A stretch of DNA of 64,000 bases from contig NZ_ATZA01000003.1 of the NCBI RefSeq assembly GCF_000427965.1, forward strand, positions 140,698-204,697, written 5' to 3'. Within the stretch, counting starts at the first letter, position 1, and the number at the start of each line of letters is the position of its first letter. Made by a program: the position numbers and the translations under genes. The notes beneath the pieces were generated by a model. That model worked only from the letters and a program-made list of their open reading frames with translations, did not search any database and was not told the DNA's origin. Below, piece by piece: positions 55,060-63,427 of the stretch. The DNA is from Olivibacter sitiensis DSM 17696 (GTDB taxonomy: Bacteria; Bacteroidota; Bacteroidia; Sphingobacteriales; Sphingobacteriaceae).

Positions 55060-55983
55060 CTACCCTGCAAATTCATCCAGCATGTCAAAAGTCGGCACAA
55101 AAAACAAAGTTCCCGTTTTGGGAGTGCTGAAATCCAATATTCTATCATAATTGCCTTCTGGAGAACCTATGAACATATTCGTCAGCATCTTCTTTACCGT
55201 GTTGAATGAACTTGCATAAGCGATAAAATAGGTTCCCATCTCATTGTTTGATATATTTCCAAAAGGCATATTATCACGTACGATTTTGAGATCATCGCCC
55301 ACATTGGCCAGTGCCGAATGTGCATTGGAAGGTTTCACGTCATCGGGCATTTCAATATCATCGACTTTTGATCGGCCGATCACTTTTTCCTGTTCGCTTA
55401 TCGGCAAAGATTTCCAAGCCGTCAGATCATGAACATATTTTTGGACAAAAAGATAGCTTCCACCTTTGTAATAAGGGTCTTCGTCGCCGATGATTCCAAA
55501 ATATTGCCGATCGCCGCCGTGTGGATTCTCCGTACCATCTACAAATCCCAAAATGCTTCGGCTGTCCCAATACCTGAATCCGTGGACCTCCTCCACACTT
55601 TCGGCAATATCCGCTATAGCTTCTGAGACGACCGATGCGGCATCGATGCAAAAACTATATTCATCGGCGCGGATATGAAAATGTAAATCCCCTGGAGTAG
55701 CCACGGCCGTATGCCTGGATCCGACGATAGGCGCAAATTCTTCAAATTCCTTTGGAAGTGGCTTCGGTAAGTCCAACAAATGCCACGCGCGGTAACCAAT
55801 TCCCATTACCACGCTGGCCCTTGAATTGGGGAAGCGTACGTTGGCGGAATTGTTAAGGTTGGCGATCAGTGCGCAAAGATGCTTGAACCTGTCTTTAATG
55901 GCAATGCTTTCACGGAAGTCCCATACCATAAAAATGGTATTATTGTTTGGATAGTCTAAGACGTTCTGTGAATTGACACTCAT
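55060..55983 (-). CDS. Dyp-type peroxidase (YfeX-like)
   Basis: A 307-residue heme peroxidase. The distal GxxDG motif is GFVDGTENPHGG and the likely proximal heme histidine is in PSNAHSALANVG. The N-terminal VVMGIGYRAWHLLDLPKPLP and C-terminal GNISNNEMGTYFIAYASSFN also match YfeX-type proteins. No signal peptide is present, so it is cytoplasmic. It is a single-gene unit among stress-related genes. Confidence 0.9.
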   Translation of the reverse strand: MSVNSQNVLDYPNNNTIFMVWDFRESIAIKDRFKHLCALIANLNNSANVRFPNSRASVVMGIGYRAWHLLDLPKPLPKEFEEFAPIVGSRHTAVATPGDLHFHIRADEYSFCIDAASVVSEAIADIAESVEEVHGFRYWDSRSILGFVDGTENPHGGDRQYFGIIGDEDPYYKGGSYLFVQKYVHDLTAWKSLPISEQEKVIGRSKVDDIEMPDDVKPSNAHSALANVGDDLKIVRDNMPFGNISNNEMGTYFIAYASSFNTVKKMLTNMFIGSPEGNYDRILDFSTPKTGTLFFVPTFDMLDEFAG

Positions 55984-56203
55984 GTTGCAGCTGAATTTAA
56001 CTGTTATTTTGGGATCAATATACCATTTACGGTGGTATTTGTAAAATCATCTACCAGTTTGTCCTTATGTCCCGATCAAAATACCAAAAGGCAACTTTTA
56101 GTTTATTTATCGGTTTCTGCGGCATTGTCGGACTATTGCCTAACGAAAGCAAAACCTTTAATATCCTGATTTTCTGACAGAAAAGATTTTTTATAACAAA
56201 AAA

Positions 56204-56250
56204 ATTGCGAAACCGAAAAGTTGCACATATATTTGCAACTGATCGGTTTC
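56204..56250 (+). promoter_or_regulatory. consensus promoter with palindromic ArsR operator (module 2)
   Basis: ATTG (56204-56207) and TATATTTG (56228-56235) are spaced by 20 bp. A 42-bp imperfect palindrome (56209-56250) surrounds the -7 box: GAAACCGA-AA-AGTTGCA on the left against TGCAACT-GA-TCGGTTTC on the right. Geometry is the same as in module 1, but the half-site sequence differs. Confidence 0.8.
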
Positions 56251-56269
56251 ATTAAAATAATTCAGACAG

Positions 56270-56590
56270 ATGAGAAGAGACATATTTCAAGCCATTGCAG
56301 ATCCGACAAGGCGGGCTATTATCGCCTTAATTGCATTACAGGCCATGACACCGAACGCCATTGCCGAACATTTTGATACCACCCGACAAGCCGTTTCCAA
56401 ACACCTACGCATTTTGACCGAGTGCGAACTGATAAAACAGGAACACAAAGGCAGGGAAATCTATTACCAACTCGAAATAGACAAAATGAAAGAAATAGAC
56501 AAATGGCTGGAGCAGTTCCGAAAAATTTGGGAAACAAGATTTAACCAATTGGACAACCTATTGGCAACGATTAAAAAACAGAAAAAATGA
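56270..56590 (+). CDS. ArsR-family winged-helix regulator (module 2)
   Basis: A 106-residue repressor closely related to the module 1 protein ([20 protein letters not shown], then [20 protein letters not shown]). Differences in the recognition helix ([13 protein letters not shown] against [13 protein letters not shown]) go with the different operator sequence. It overlaps the next gene by 4 nt. It probably represses its own operon. Confidence 0.88.
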   Translation: MRRDIFQAIADPTRRAIIALIALQAMTPNAIAEHFDTTRQAVSKHLRILTECELIKQEHKGREIYYQLEIDKMKEIDKWLEQFRKIWETRFNQLDNLLATIKKQKK

Positions 56591-57552
56591 GCAGTAATCT
56601 ATTATTCGATTTTTCCGTAAATAAGGAAAACAACAGCATTCACGTAAAGCGTGAATTTAATGCCAACCTTGCTTTGGTTTGGGAAGCATGGACAAACCCG
56701 GTAATTCTCGACCAATGGTGGGCACCGAAGCCCTATAAAACTAAAACAAAGTCAATGGATTTTCGTGAGGGTGGAACGTGGCTTTATTCAATGATTAGTC
56801 CGAAAGACGAAATACACTGGTGCAAAGCGGAATACAAAAAAATAGAACATCAAAAAAGTTATTCATACATTGATAATTTTTGTGATGAGAACGGAAATGT
56901 GAGCGAAAAATTCCCCAATTCATTTTGGAGAAATGTTTTTGGAGAAAACGCAGAAATAACAAGTGTAAGCATTACCATTCAATACGAAAGTTTGGAAGCA
57001 CTTGAAAAAGTAATTGAAGTCGGTTTTAAAGAAGGCTTTACCATGGCTATGCAAAATCTCGACCAATACATTGAGGCAAAATTCAAACTTCGCAAGCAAA
57101 ACAAAACCAGCAACAAAGCAAGGGTTTGCACCTACTTGAATTTCGATGGTAAGACCGAGGAAGCATTTTTGTTTTACCAAAAAGTTTTCAAAACAGCTTT
57201 TTCAGGAAAAGGGATTGAGCGTTTTGGCGAAATTCCTGCAAGTGCGGGACACCCACCTGTTGCAGAAGAAATTAAGAATATGGTGTTGCATGTTGAGTTG
57301 CCAATAACGGGAAATCACATTTTAATGGGAACAGACGCACCAAAGGAAATGGGCTTTACATTGACGAAAGGGAACAATATGCACATCTGCATTGAGCCCG
57401 AAACACGAGAAGAAGCAGACCGACTGTTTAACGAACTTTCTGCGGAAGGCCATATTACAATGCCTATGGCAGATATGTTTTTCGGCGCTTACTTCGGTGA
57501 ATTTTCCGATAAATACGGAATTAATTGGATGATAAATTTTCAAAACAAATAA
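56587..57552 (+). CDS. SRPBCC-VOC fusion protein
   Basis: A 321-residue protein made of two usually separate domains. Residues 1-160 are an AHSA1 domain ([40 protein letters not shown]). Residues about 178-320 are a PhnB-like VOC domain ([60 protein letters not shown]). The linker is [12 protein letters not shown]. The frame is continuous with no sign of an assembly error. The next gene, an SRPBCC protein, is similar to the first domain, which suggests duplication and fusion within the operon. Confidence 0.83.
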   Translation: MSSNLLFDFSVNKENNSIHVKREFNANLALVWEAWTNPVILDQWWAPKPYKTKTKSMDFREGGTWLYSMISPKDEIHWCKAEYKKIEHQKSYSYIDNFCDENGNVSEKFPNSFWRNVFGENAEITSVSITIQYESLEALEKVIEVGFKEGFTMAMQNLDQYIEAKFKLRKQNKTSNKARVCTYLNFDGKTEEAFLFYQKVFKTAFSGKGIERFGEIPASAGHPPVAEEIKNMVLHVELPITGNHILMGTDAPKEMGFTLTKGNNMHICIEPETREEADRLFNELSAEGHITMPMADMFFGAYFGEFSDKYGINWMINFQNK

Positions 57553-57553
57553 A

Positions 57554-58057
57554 ATGAACAGTAATTTATTATTTGACTTCATCGTCAACAAAGAAAACAA
57601 AACCATTCACATCACACGTGAATTTGCCGCCAACCTTGAATTGGTTTGGCAGGCATGGACAACTCCCGAACTGCTCGACCAATGGTGGGGACCGCAACCG
57701 TGGAGAGCCGAAACCAAGGCAATGGATTTTCGGGAAGGTGGGTATTGGCTGTATGCAATGGTAAGTCCCGAAGGCGAAAAACATTGGAGTAAGACCACCT
57801 TTCTTGCTATCAAGAAAGAAAAATCATTTGCCTCGAAAGGTGGATTTAGTGATGAAAACGGCACGATAAATCCTGCGCTTCCTCAAAATTTGTGGGAGAA
57901 CAGCTTTATTCCCAAAGGCAATAAAGTGCAGGTCGAGATGCTGCTGACTTACGATACGCTTGACGACCTCGAAAAAGAGATAGCCATGGGCTTTAAAGAA
58001 GGTATGACCATCGATTTCCGGCAGTTGGACGAATTATTATTGATCTTTAAAAAGTAA
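57554..58057 (+). CDS. SRPBCC (AHSA1-like) protein
   Basis: A 167-residue AHSA1 protein and paralogue of the N-terminal domain of the preceding fusion: LLFDFIVNKENKTIHITREF, LVWQAWTTPELLDQWWGPQP, MDFREGGYWLYAMVSPEGEK. It starts 1 bp after the fusion gene stop and ends module 2 of the ArsR operons. The ligand is unknown. Confidence 0.86.
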   Translation: MNSNLLFDFIVNKENKTIHITREFAANLELVWQAWTTPELLDQWWGPQPWRAETKAMDFREGGYWLYAMVSPEGEKHWSKTTFLAIKKEKSFASKGGFSDENGTINPALPQNLWENSFIPKGNKVQVEMLLTYDTLDDLEKEIAMGFKEGMTIDFRQLDELLLIFKK

Positions 58058-58127
58058 AAAACTTGCCTTATGGCAAGCTTCAACGAACGGCGTGTTTTTA
58101 AATTAGCAGAAGAGAAAACGATTGACC

Positions 58128-58289
58128 ATGAAAGATAACAAACTGTTGCAAATGAACAACGTGGGCATCGTGGTAGAATCTCTCGATGCTGTCATTGCTT
58201 TTTTCACGGAGTTGGGAATGAAACTCGAAGGGCGAGCCACTATATTGCACCCCGACATTATAACTCAAAAAAACATTAATTCTCCATGA
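58128..58289 (+). pseudogene. VOC-family N-terminal fragment
   Basis: A 53-codon frame begins MKDNKLLQMNNVGIVVESLD AVIAFFTELGMKLEGRA, a standard first module of a glyoxalase-like protein. After residue 41 similarity ends. The next codons overlap the end of a minus-strand gene fragment, and two thirds of the protein is missing. Confidence 0.65.
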
Positions 58290-58407
58290 AAAGGTAGTAA
58301 TAATAGTCATCATCGTAACGCATCAGCTTGAAGTTTTGTACCCAAGCAAATTGCCTTAATAAAAGCATACCCGCCAGTACAATACGCATTAGTTTCTTTG
58401 TGGCCAT
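58276..58407 (-). pseudogene. N-terminal fragment of an alginate-export-like porin
   Basis: The frame MATKKLMRIVLAGMLLLRQF then AWVQNFKLMRYDDDYYYYLF has a signal peptide followed by F-K-L-M-R-Y-D-D-x-Y, the beginning I associate with Bacteroidota alginate-export family proteins of about 400 residues. It stops after 43 codons at the junction with the VOC fragment. Confidence 0.5.
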
Positions 58408-58429
58408 ATACGACTTTGCCAAAATGGGA

Positions 58430-59455
58430 TTAACTGTATGCTTTATTAATCCTCGGAATAACCTCCGTGCCAATGAGTTCTATGGAACGTAACAGCTGTT
58501 CATGGCTTAGCCCGGCGTTGTCCATCTGAAAGGTAAAGCGGTCAACACCACCCAATGCCTCGCTATGCCTTAATAGTTTTGCTGCCACCTGTGCTGGCCC
58601 GCCCACAACCAGCACACCTTTAGGAGCTATCATCGCGTCAAATCCGGTTCTTGTTACCGGAGGCCACCCACGTTCCTTGCCCGCCTTGGTCCAAAGTTCG
58701 GCATAGCCTGGATAATAGTCAGCAATAGCTTCCTCATTGGTCGCAGCTACATAGCCTGGTGAATGCAAGCCCACTTTTAACTGTTCTGGCGAAAAGCCTG
58801 CCCGGCGCCCAGCCTCACGATATAGATCAATCAAAGGTCGAAAACGTGCCGTTTCTCCGCCGATGATTGCAACCATGAGTGGCAGCCCCAGCGTCCCCGC
58901 CCTGACGAATGATGCTGGTGTCCCCCCAACACCAAGCCAAACAGGAAGTTTCTCCTGACTTGATCTGGGATAGACCGGTTGATTTTCCAACGCTGGCCTA
59001 AATTTTCCAGACCAGGTAATGAATTCCTGTTCACGGATTTTTAACAAGAGCTCCAGCTTCTCTTTGAACAGCGCATCATAATCATTCAGGTCATACCCGA
59101 ACAACGGATAGGCTTCTATTGCAGATCCTCTGCCGACAACCAGTTCTGCCCGTCCCTTGGAGATCAGGTCCAGGGTGGCAAAGCTCTGGTAGACCCGTAC
59201 CGGATCTGAGGTGCTCAGCACGGTAACGGCACTGGTGAGGCGTATGTTCTTCGTCTTTGCTGCGGCCGCTGCAAGGATTACCGCAGGAGCGGAGTCCAGA
59301 AATTCCTTCTTATGATGCTCGCCGATACCATAAATGGCAAGTCCTGCCTCGTCGGCTTGGACGATCCTTTCCAATAACTGTTCCATGGCATCGACACTGC
59401 TAAGTGTCTGGCTGCCATACATAGCGGATGCGAAACTATCTATTCCTATTTCCAT
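58430..59455 (-). CDS. LLM-class flavin-dependent oxidoreductase
   Basis: A 341-residue luciferase-like TIM-barrel oxidoreductase using FMN. GIDSFASAMYGSQTLSSVDA is the start of the family; GIGEHHKKEFLDSAPAVILA and LTSAVTVLSTSDPVRVYQSF form the flavin site. ELVVGRGSAIEAYPLFGYDL and LPVWLGVGGTPASFVRAG follow. It is complete. It lies 108 bp after pirin on the same strand and may share its transcript. The substrate is unknown. Confidence 0.88.
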   Translation of the reverse strand: MEIGIDSFASAMYGSQTLSSVDAMEQLLERIVQADEAGLAIYGIGEHHKKEFLDSAPAVILAAAAAKTKNIRLTSAVTVLSTSDPVRVYQSFATLDLISKGRAELVVGRGSAIEAYPLFGYDLNDYDALFKEKLELLLKIREQEFITWSGKFRPALENQPVYPRSSQEKLPVWLGVGGTPASFVRAGTLGLPLMVAIIGGETARFRPLIDLYREAGRRAGFSPEQLKVGLHSPGYVAATNEEAIADYYPGYAELWTKAGKERGWPPVTRTGFDAMIAPKGVLVVGGPAQVAAKLLRHSEALGGVDRFTFQMDNAGLSHEQLLRSIELIGTEVIPRINKAYS

Positions 59456-59563
59456 TTTTTCTTGTTTTTAATACTGAATACCTCTTTTGGCAACTGGACA
59501 CCGCTTTCTGCCATAATCTAGTGCAATGGCTATACGATATAATTTCCTGAAATTGCCGATTGC

Positions 59564-60478
59564 CTAAGAAAGGGCATTAGGGGGAGGACCACCTGCGGGT
59601 CTGCTCTTGTCTTCAGGCAGGGGTATATATTCTTCATTATCCATTGGTGGCAACACAATACGCCCCTGTTTCCAATCTTCTTTGGCTTGTTCAATCCGTT
59701 CTTTTCTACTGGAAACAAAATTCCACCAGATGTACCTTTCTCCCAGGTGCTCACCACCAAGCATCATCAATGTGGTTTGTTCCTTGGCAATAATCAATGG
59801 GTCAACTCCTTTGGTGAATACTATCAGGTTTCCTGCCGTGTAGGTAATGCCGTTCACTTCCACACTGCCGCTAACAATGTATGCCCCTCTTTCACTATGC
59901 CCATGAGGCAGGCCAAAACGAGCACCCTGATCCAGTACGACGTGCACATAGAACAAGGGGGAATGTGTACTGACATTGCTTTTTAAACCATAAGCCTCCC
60001 CTGCAATCAGACGCATCCAAACGCCTGTGTCCGTAAAAATGGGCAACTGTTCAGCCTTGTAGTTGATAAAGGAAGGGTTGCTTTCTTCATCCTTTTCAGG
60101 AAGTGCTACCCATGTCTGTATCATTTCCAGTTCTCCTCCAGCCAGCATCGCCGGGTCTTCAAAGCGCTCGCTATGCGCAATACCTTTCCCGGCGGTCATC
60201 CAGTTTACCTCGCCGGGCTTTATCACCTGCTCCACTCCGAGACTGTCCCTGTGGGTCACATTGCCACTGAACAGATAACTGACCGTGGATAGACCGATAT
60301 GCGGATGCGGCAACACATCAAGGTTATTTACTGCCGTCACAGGGATATTTACAGGGCCGCCATGGTCCACAAAAATGAACGGCCCAACCATTCTACGAAG
60401 CCTGTAGGGAAGGATGCGTTTAACTGAAAAACCTGGGGCAATCTCGGCCTGTCTGGCTTCTATAACGATATCAAGCAT
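59564..60478 (-). CDS. pirin-family bicupin protein
   Basis: A 304-residue bicupin. The N-terminal metal site is seen in LPHPHIGLSTVSYLFSGNVT, HRDSLGVEQVIKPGEVNWMT and GIAHSERFE, giving the His-His-His-Glu ligands. The second cupin includes LPHGHSERGAYIVSGSVEVN. Bacterial pirins of this sort can act as quercetinases or redox-responsive binding proteins. It lies among peroxide- and thiol-related genes. Confidence 0.9.
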   Translation of the reverse strand: MLDIVIEARQAEIAPGFSVKRILPYRLRRMVGPFIFVDHGGPVNIPVTAVNNLDVLPHPHIGLSTVSYLFSGNVTHRDSLGVEQVIKPGEVNWMTAGKGIAHSERFEDPAMLAGGELEMIQTWVALPEKDEESNPSFINYKAEQLPIFTDTGVWMRLIAGEAYGLKSNVSTHSPLFYVHVVLDQGARFGLPHGHSERGAYIVSGSVEVNGITYTAGNLIVFTKGVDPLIIAKEQTTLMMLGGEHLGERYIWWNFVSSRKERIEQAKEDWKQGRIVLPPMDNEEYIPLPEDKSRPAGGPPPNALS

Positions 60479-60571
60479 AATAAGAAATGTATATAGTTAA
60501 ACTTCAAACTTAGATAAATTGCTTTTATATCCAATTTAATTGCCTTGCATATAAAAGCAATTGTTGGCTGA

Positions 60572-60924
60572 TCAATTCTTTTTGCCTTTCGCAATTACGA
60601 AAGCTTTGAGTTCAGCCATTTTTCCCTCACGAAATTCCCACACATCACAATAACTGTAATCGGTATATTTTCCTTTATCATCGAGCAAGCTGATTTCTCC
60701 AATAGCTGCAACAAAATCTCCGCCGGCAATCATTCTTTCAACATGAAACTTAGGCAGTTTCATATAGGTTGCTTTCATATACGCCCGAACGGCTTCTTTG
60801 CCGAGCAAGGTTTGATCTTCTACAAATGTCCATTTCGTATCGTCCGTACAGAACGATAAAATAATTCATAGTCTCCGTTTGCTATCGCTTCATTTGCCAA
60901 TTCCAGTATGTGCCTGTTTTCCAT
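60572..60924 (-). pseudogene. NTF2/SnoaL-like protein with one-base frameshift
   Basis: From ATG 60924 the frame reads MENRHILELANEAIANGDYE LFYR, then shifts near 60850. The shifted frame gives CTDDTKWTFVEDQTLLGKEA and the intact tail VRAYMKATYMKLPKFHVERM to GKKN. One missing base in GAATTATTTTATCGTTCTG explains it. Repaired, it would be about 116 residues, the usual length of the family. Confidence 0.75.
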
Positions 60925-60987
60925 TTTATGTTCTTATTAATCGTAATTAATAGCAAGATAATGTTTATACCTATAGGTTACGTACTT

Positions 60988-61404
60988 TTATTTTATCAAC
61001 GCTGTTGAGATCCTGATATTTCCTTTTAGAATTTTCGATATAGGGCAATTTTCCGCAACCCTCAATAGCCTCTGTTGTACTTCCAGATCCAGCTGTTCCG
61101 GAAATGTTATCTTTCGTTCAATCTGTGCTATCGTTTCTTTGTTTTCTATTTTATGGTACATATTGGCCTCAACTTGTATTTCCAGGATCACTAGGCCTTT
61201 GTGTTCAATATACATCCGGAGTGTCGCTAATGTACAGGCTACCAAAGAAGACAGCAGTAATGTGTAAGGATCTGGTCCCAAATCTTTTCCGCCCAATTTT
61301 TCCGGCTCATCGGTAATCAATACACCGTTTCTCCAATAAATGGCCGTTTTGTATTTTTGCGCTCCTATAGTCCCCTTTACCGGGATTTCTGAAATATATT
61401 TCAT
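60988..61404 (-). CDS. OsmC/Ohr-family peroxide-reducing protein
   Basis: A 138-residue OsmC-fold protein. The first active-site cysteine is in LSSLVACTLATLRMYIEHKG and the second in VAENCPISKIL. That matches the redox pair that reduces organic peroxides. It follows the GNAT gene by 15 bp in a minus-strand run and is complete. Confidence 0.88.
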   Translation of the reverse strand: MKYISEIPVKGTIGAQKYKTAIYWRNGVLITDEPEKLGGKDLGPDPYTLLLSSLVACTLATLRMYIEHKGLVILEIQVEANMYHKIENKETIAQIERKITFPEQLDLEVQQRLLRVAENCPISKILKGNIRISTALIK

Positions 61405-61419
61405 TTACACTTTAACTAT

Positions 61420-61719
61420 TTATACATTTTTTAGCCAGACATCCGCATATTCTTCGGGGTGACGTTTGAATTGTGCGAGCACATAGGGGCAAAGCGGAAT
61501 GATTTGCAGATTATTCTCCCTTGCGTAGCTTACTAACCGGTTAAGCAATAATTTGGCAAACCCCTTTCCTTCGTACTCGGCATTTACCTCGGTGTGATAC
61601 ACCCTAAGTTTATCACCTGCAACGGAAATGTCCATTTTTCCCGCTTTTTTTTCGTCTGAAAACAGCTGGACTTCACCGTAAATGCTGCCGTCCTTAAAAA
61701 TTACTTTTGTATTTTCCAT
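61420..61719 (-). CDS. small GNAT N-acetyltransferase (YjdJ type)
   Basis: A 99-residue acetyltransferase of the short YjdJ class. KLRVYHTEVNAEYEGKGFAK LLLNRLV is the acetyl-CoA site and IIPLCPYVLAQFKRHPEEYA DVW is the conserved end. ATG 61719 (MENTKVIFK) is preferred over the slightly longer frame. It precedes osmC, probably in the same transcript. Confidence 0.85.
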   Translation of the reverse strand: MENTKVIFKDGSIYGEVQLFSDEKKAGKMDISVAGDKLRVYHTEVNAEYEGKGFAKLLLNRLVSYARENNLQIIPLCPYVLAQFKRHPEEYADVWLKNV

Positions 61720-61726
61720 ATTCAAT

Positions 61727-61849
61727 TCATTCGTTTATAGAGGCATCTTTTTTATACTTAACGTTCCAGATGGGCGTTTTGCAATATGTGGTTAAATCCC
61801 CGATATCTGCCCTTTGTCCTTTTGTCGAAAAACTGGTTTGCTTTTTCAT
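61727..61849 (-). CDS. possible 40-residue peptide before the GNAT gene
   Basis: The frame MKKQTSFSTKGQRADIGDLT TYCKTPIWNVKYKKDASINE stops 7 bp before the GNAT ATG. Spacing suggests coupling, but the family is not recognised. It could also be a remnant. Confidence 0.3.
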   Translation of the reverse strand: MKKQTSFSTKGQRADIGDLTTYCKTPIWNVKYKKDASINE

Positions 61850-61858
61850 TTTAATCGA

Positions 61859-61972
61859 TCAAGAAATACATACTGTGAATTTTATTGTCCCATCCTCAAA
61901 GACAGCGATATCCACCCCATTGCAATAAGCGATACCACAGTTAGACCTAGCTATTGCAGGAGACTTTTCCAT
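61859..61972 (-). CDS. possible 37-residue cysteine-containing peptide
   Basis: The frame MEKSPAIARSNCGIAYCNGV DIAVFEDGTIKFTVCIS has three cysteines and ends 9 bp before the 40-residue frame. I do not recognise it. It may be the start of a lost gene or a small metal- or redox-active peptide. Confidence 0.3.
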   Translation of the reverse strand: MEKSPAIARSNCGIAYCNGVDIAVFEDGTIKFTVCIS

Positions 61973-62095
61973 TATTCTTTGATTTAGAATTTGTCATTCA
62001 AAATTGCATCAAATGGAAAGGAAAAAACGTAGACAAATGACGAAAAAAAATACAGACAAATGTCTACGGAATATAAAACAAGCTAGAGATACAGC

Positions 62096-62677
62096 TTACT
62101 TACTAAGTGCTTTTTTACGCACCCGGCTTAGTGTGTCTTTTGTAATGCCTAGATAGGAAGCGATGATGTGTTGAGGAAAACGCTGGACAAAATAAGGATG
62201 GTCTTGAACGAAGCGCTGATAGCGCTTTTCAGCAGTAAAGCTTATCGAAGAAGTTATTCTTTTTTGTGTAGCAATGTTATTTCGTTCATCAAGTTTCAGT
62301 AACAGTTCATTAAAAGCAGGACATTGCTGACACAATTTTAATGTATCTTCCCTTGAAATGAGGAGTACTTCACAATCTTCCCAGGCATCTATATTGTACG
62401 CACTAGGCGTAGACATCACAAAACTCTCACGGTCACCTGCCCACCAATTTTCTATATATAAATCAACTGTGTGCTCAACCCCTTTTTCATCTATACAATA
62501 TTTACGCATGGCACCTTTTACGATAAAAGCGAAGTATTTACATATTTCTCCCTCTGCTAATAGATATTGCTTTTTCCTTATGCGTTTCTGAATAAAATGA
62601 CGCTGGATGACTTCAAAATCTTCTTCGGACATTAACGTTGAGGCATATTTGTTTATATAATTGAATAGTGAATCCAT
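62096..62677 (-). CDS. Crp/Fnr-family transcriptional regulator
   Basis: A 193-residue regulator. The cyclic-nucleotide-binding-like domain covers about 1-130 (QKRIRKKQYLLAEGEICKYF, YFAFIVKGAMRKYCIDEKGV, WWAGDRESFVMSTPSAYNID). The C-terminal helix-turn-helix is VQRFPQHIIASYLGITKDTL SRVRKK. The cNMP-contact arginines are not conserved, as is usual in this Bacteroidota subgroup. It may control the minus-strand stress genes behind it. Confidence 0.87.
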   Translation of the reverse strand: MDSLFNYINKYASTLMSEEDFEVIQRHFIQKRIRKKQYLLAEGEICKYFAFIVKGAMRKYCIDEKGVEHTVDLYIENWWAGDRESFVMSTPSAYNIDAWEDCEVLLISREDTLKLCQQCPAFNELLLKLDERNNIATQKRITSSISFTAEKRYQRFVQDHPYFVQRFPQHIIASYLGITKDTLSRVRKKALSK

Positions 62678-62756
62678 ATGAACAAATTGGAATATTCAAA
62701 GTTAGTCTTTTTTGCTTGATTCTGCTCCCTTTGATAAAGAGAGACTGCTATACAAT

Positions 62757-62837
62757 TTATTCTACGATGATCTTTTCATTACATACCAACTTTTTGGCAC
62801 TCTTGATATCAACAAAATTAACCTCGTCGGGCTGTAC
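62757..62837 (-). pseudogene. unidentified C-terminal gene fragment
   Basis: A minus-strand frame reads QVQPDEVNFVDIKSAKKLVC NEKIIVE then stop, with protein-like composition but no start codon; an in-frame stop lies just before it. It is probably the tail of a lost gene. Confidence 0.3.
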
Positions 62838-62863
62838 TTGTTACCTATAGTTTTTTACAAAGA

Positions 62864-62943
62864 TTAAACTACAGTCAAAGATCCTCCGTCAATTTGATAA
62901 ATAGCACCTGAAATATAACTTGCCTCTGTCGTATCACCTTGAT
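62864..62943 (-). pseudogene. SDR-family C-terminal fragment
   Basis: The frame QGDTTEASYISGAIYQIDGG SLTVV then stop is the unmistakable end of a short-chain dehydrogenase (S-x-x-x-I-T/S-G-x-x-x-x-D-G-G). Nothing upstream of it remains; a terminator-like hairpin replaces the gene body. Confidence 0.7.
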
Positions 62944-62960
62944 ATGATAAAAAATGAAAA

Positions 62961-62991
62961 ACCCCCTAAATGATTCATTTAGAGGGTTTTT
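62961..62991 (+). terminator. bidirectional intrinsic terminator
   Basis: ACCCCCTAAATGA and TCATTTAGAGGGT form a 13-bp stem with one mismatch. T5 follows on the plus strand and A4 precedes it, so it can act in both directions. It lies in a 750-bp gap without a complete gene. Confidence 0.7.
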
Positions 62992-63012
62992 GTAGGTTTT
63001 TGTTACCTATGT

Positions 63013-63031
63013 TGTCGGGGTGGCAGGATTC
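63013..63031 (-). other. tRNA 3'-end-like sequence, possible attachment site remnant
   Basis: On the minus strand GAATCCTGCCACCCCGACA matches the T-arm and acceptor end of a bacterial tRNA (proline type by memory). No rest of a tRNA is adjacent: the preceding bases GGGGAGTGGTGGA do not form the T stem. Short tRNA ends of this kind are left where integrases recombine islands into tRNA genes. Confidence 0.5.
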
Positions 63032-63375
63032 TCCACCACTCCCCTAAATCGTTGATTATATTATTGTTAGCAAGTAGACTATCAAGACAGGTAACCGAAT
63101 AGGTCTCCTTTAATATACCCTACTTTGTAGGATTTTGAGTTCTCTTGACAGAACCTTTTCCAATCAGTCAATGTACTTTGTTGCCATAAAGATAAGAAAG
63201 TTCCCCGATAACAACAATCCTTTTTTCATAGAATTTAGTCGCCAAACCAATCCCGTAAATGCCCAAAGCGAGAACTGCCACGGGCAAAAGAGCGGTGGAG
63301 TTTCACAAGCCACTAATGAGCGAGGGGAAATCAAGTCGGTTACCAACTCTCTTCTACACTTTAGTTATACTTAAA

Positions 63376-63427
63376 TGATGCAATCGTGATGCTATTATGA
63401 TGCAATTGGTGCAATTATGGTGCAATT
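63376..63427. repeat. five phased 9-bp repeats TGRTGCAAT
   Basis: TGATGCAAT, TGATGCTAT, TGATGCAAT, TGGTGCAAT and TGGTGCAAT start at 63376, 63387, 63398, 63407 and 63418. Spacing is 11, 11, 9 and 11 bp, close to one helical turn. The last unit touches the stop of the ATPase fragment. Confidence 0.6.

Noticed and set aside
58062..58077. CTTGCC-TTAT-GGCAAG hairpin after the SRPBCC gene
   Set aside because: Only six base pairs and no T-tract; too weak to call a terminator.
63164..63346. 60-codon minus-strand frame
   Set aside because: Tryptophan- and phenylalanine-rich sequence without family resemblance in a region of debris; treated as chance.
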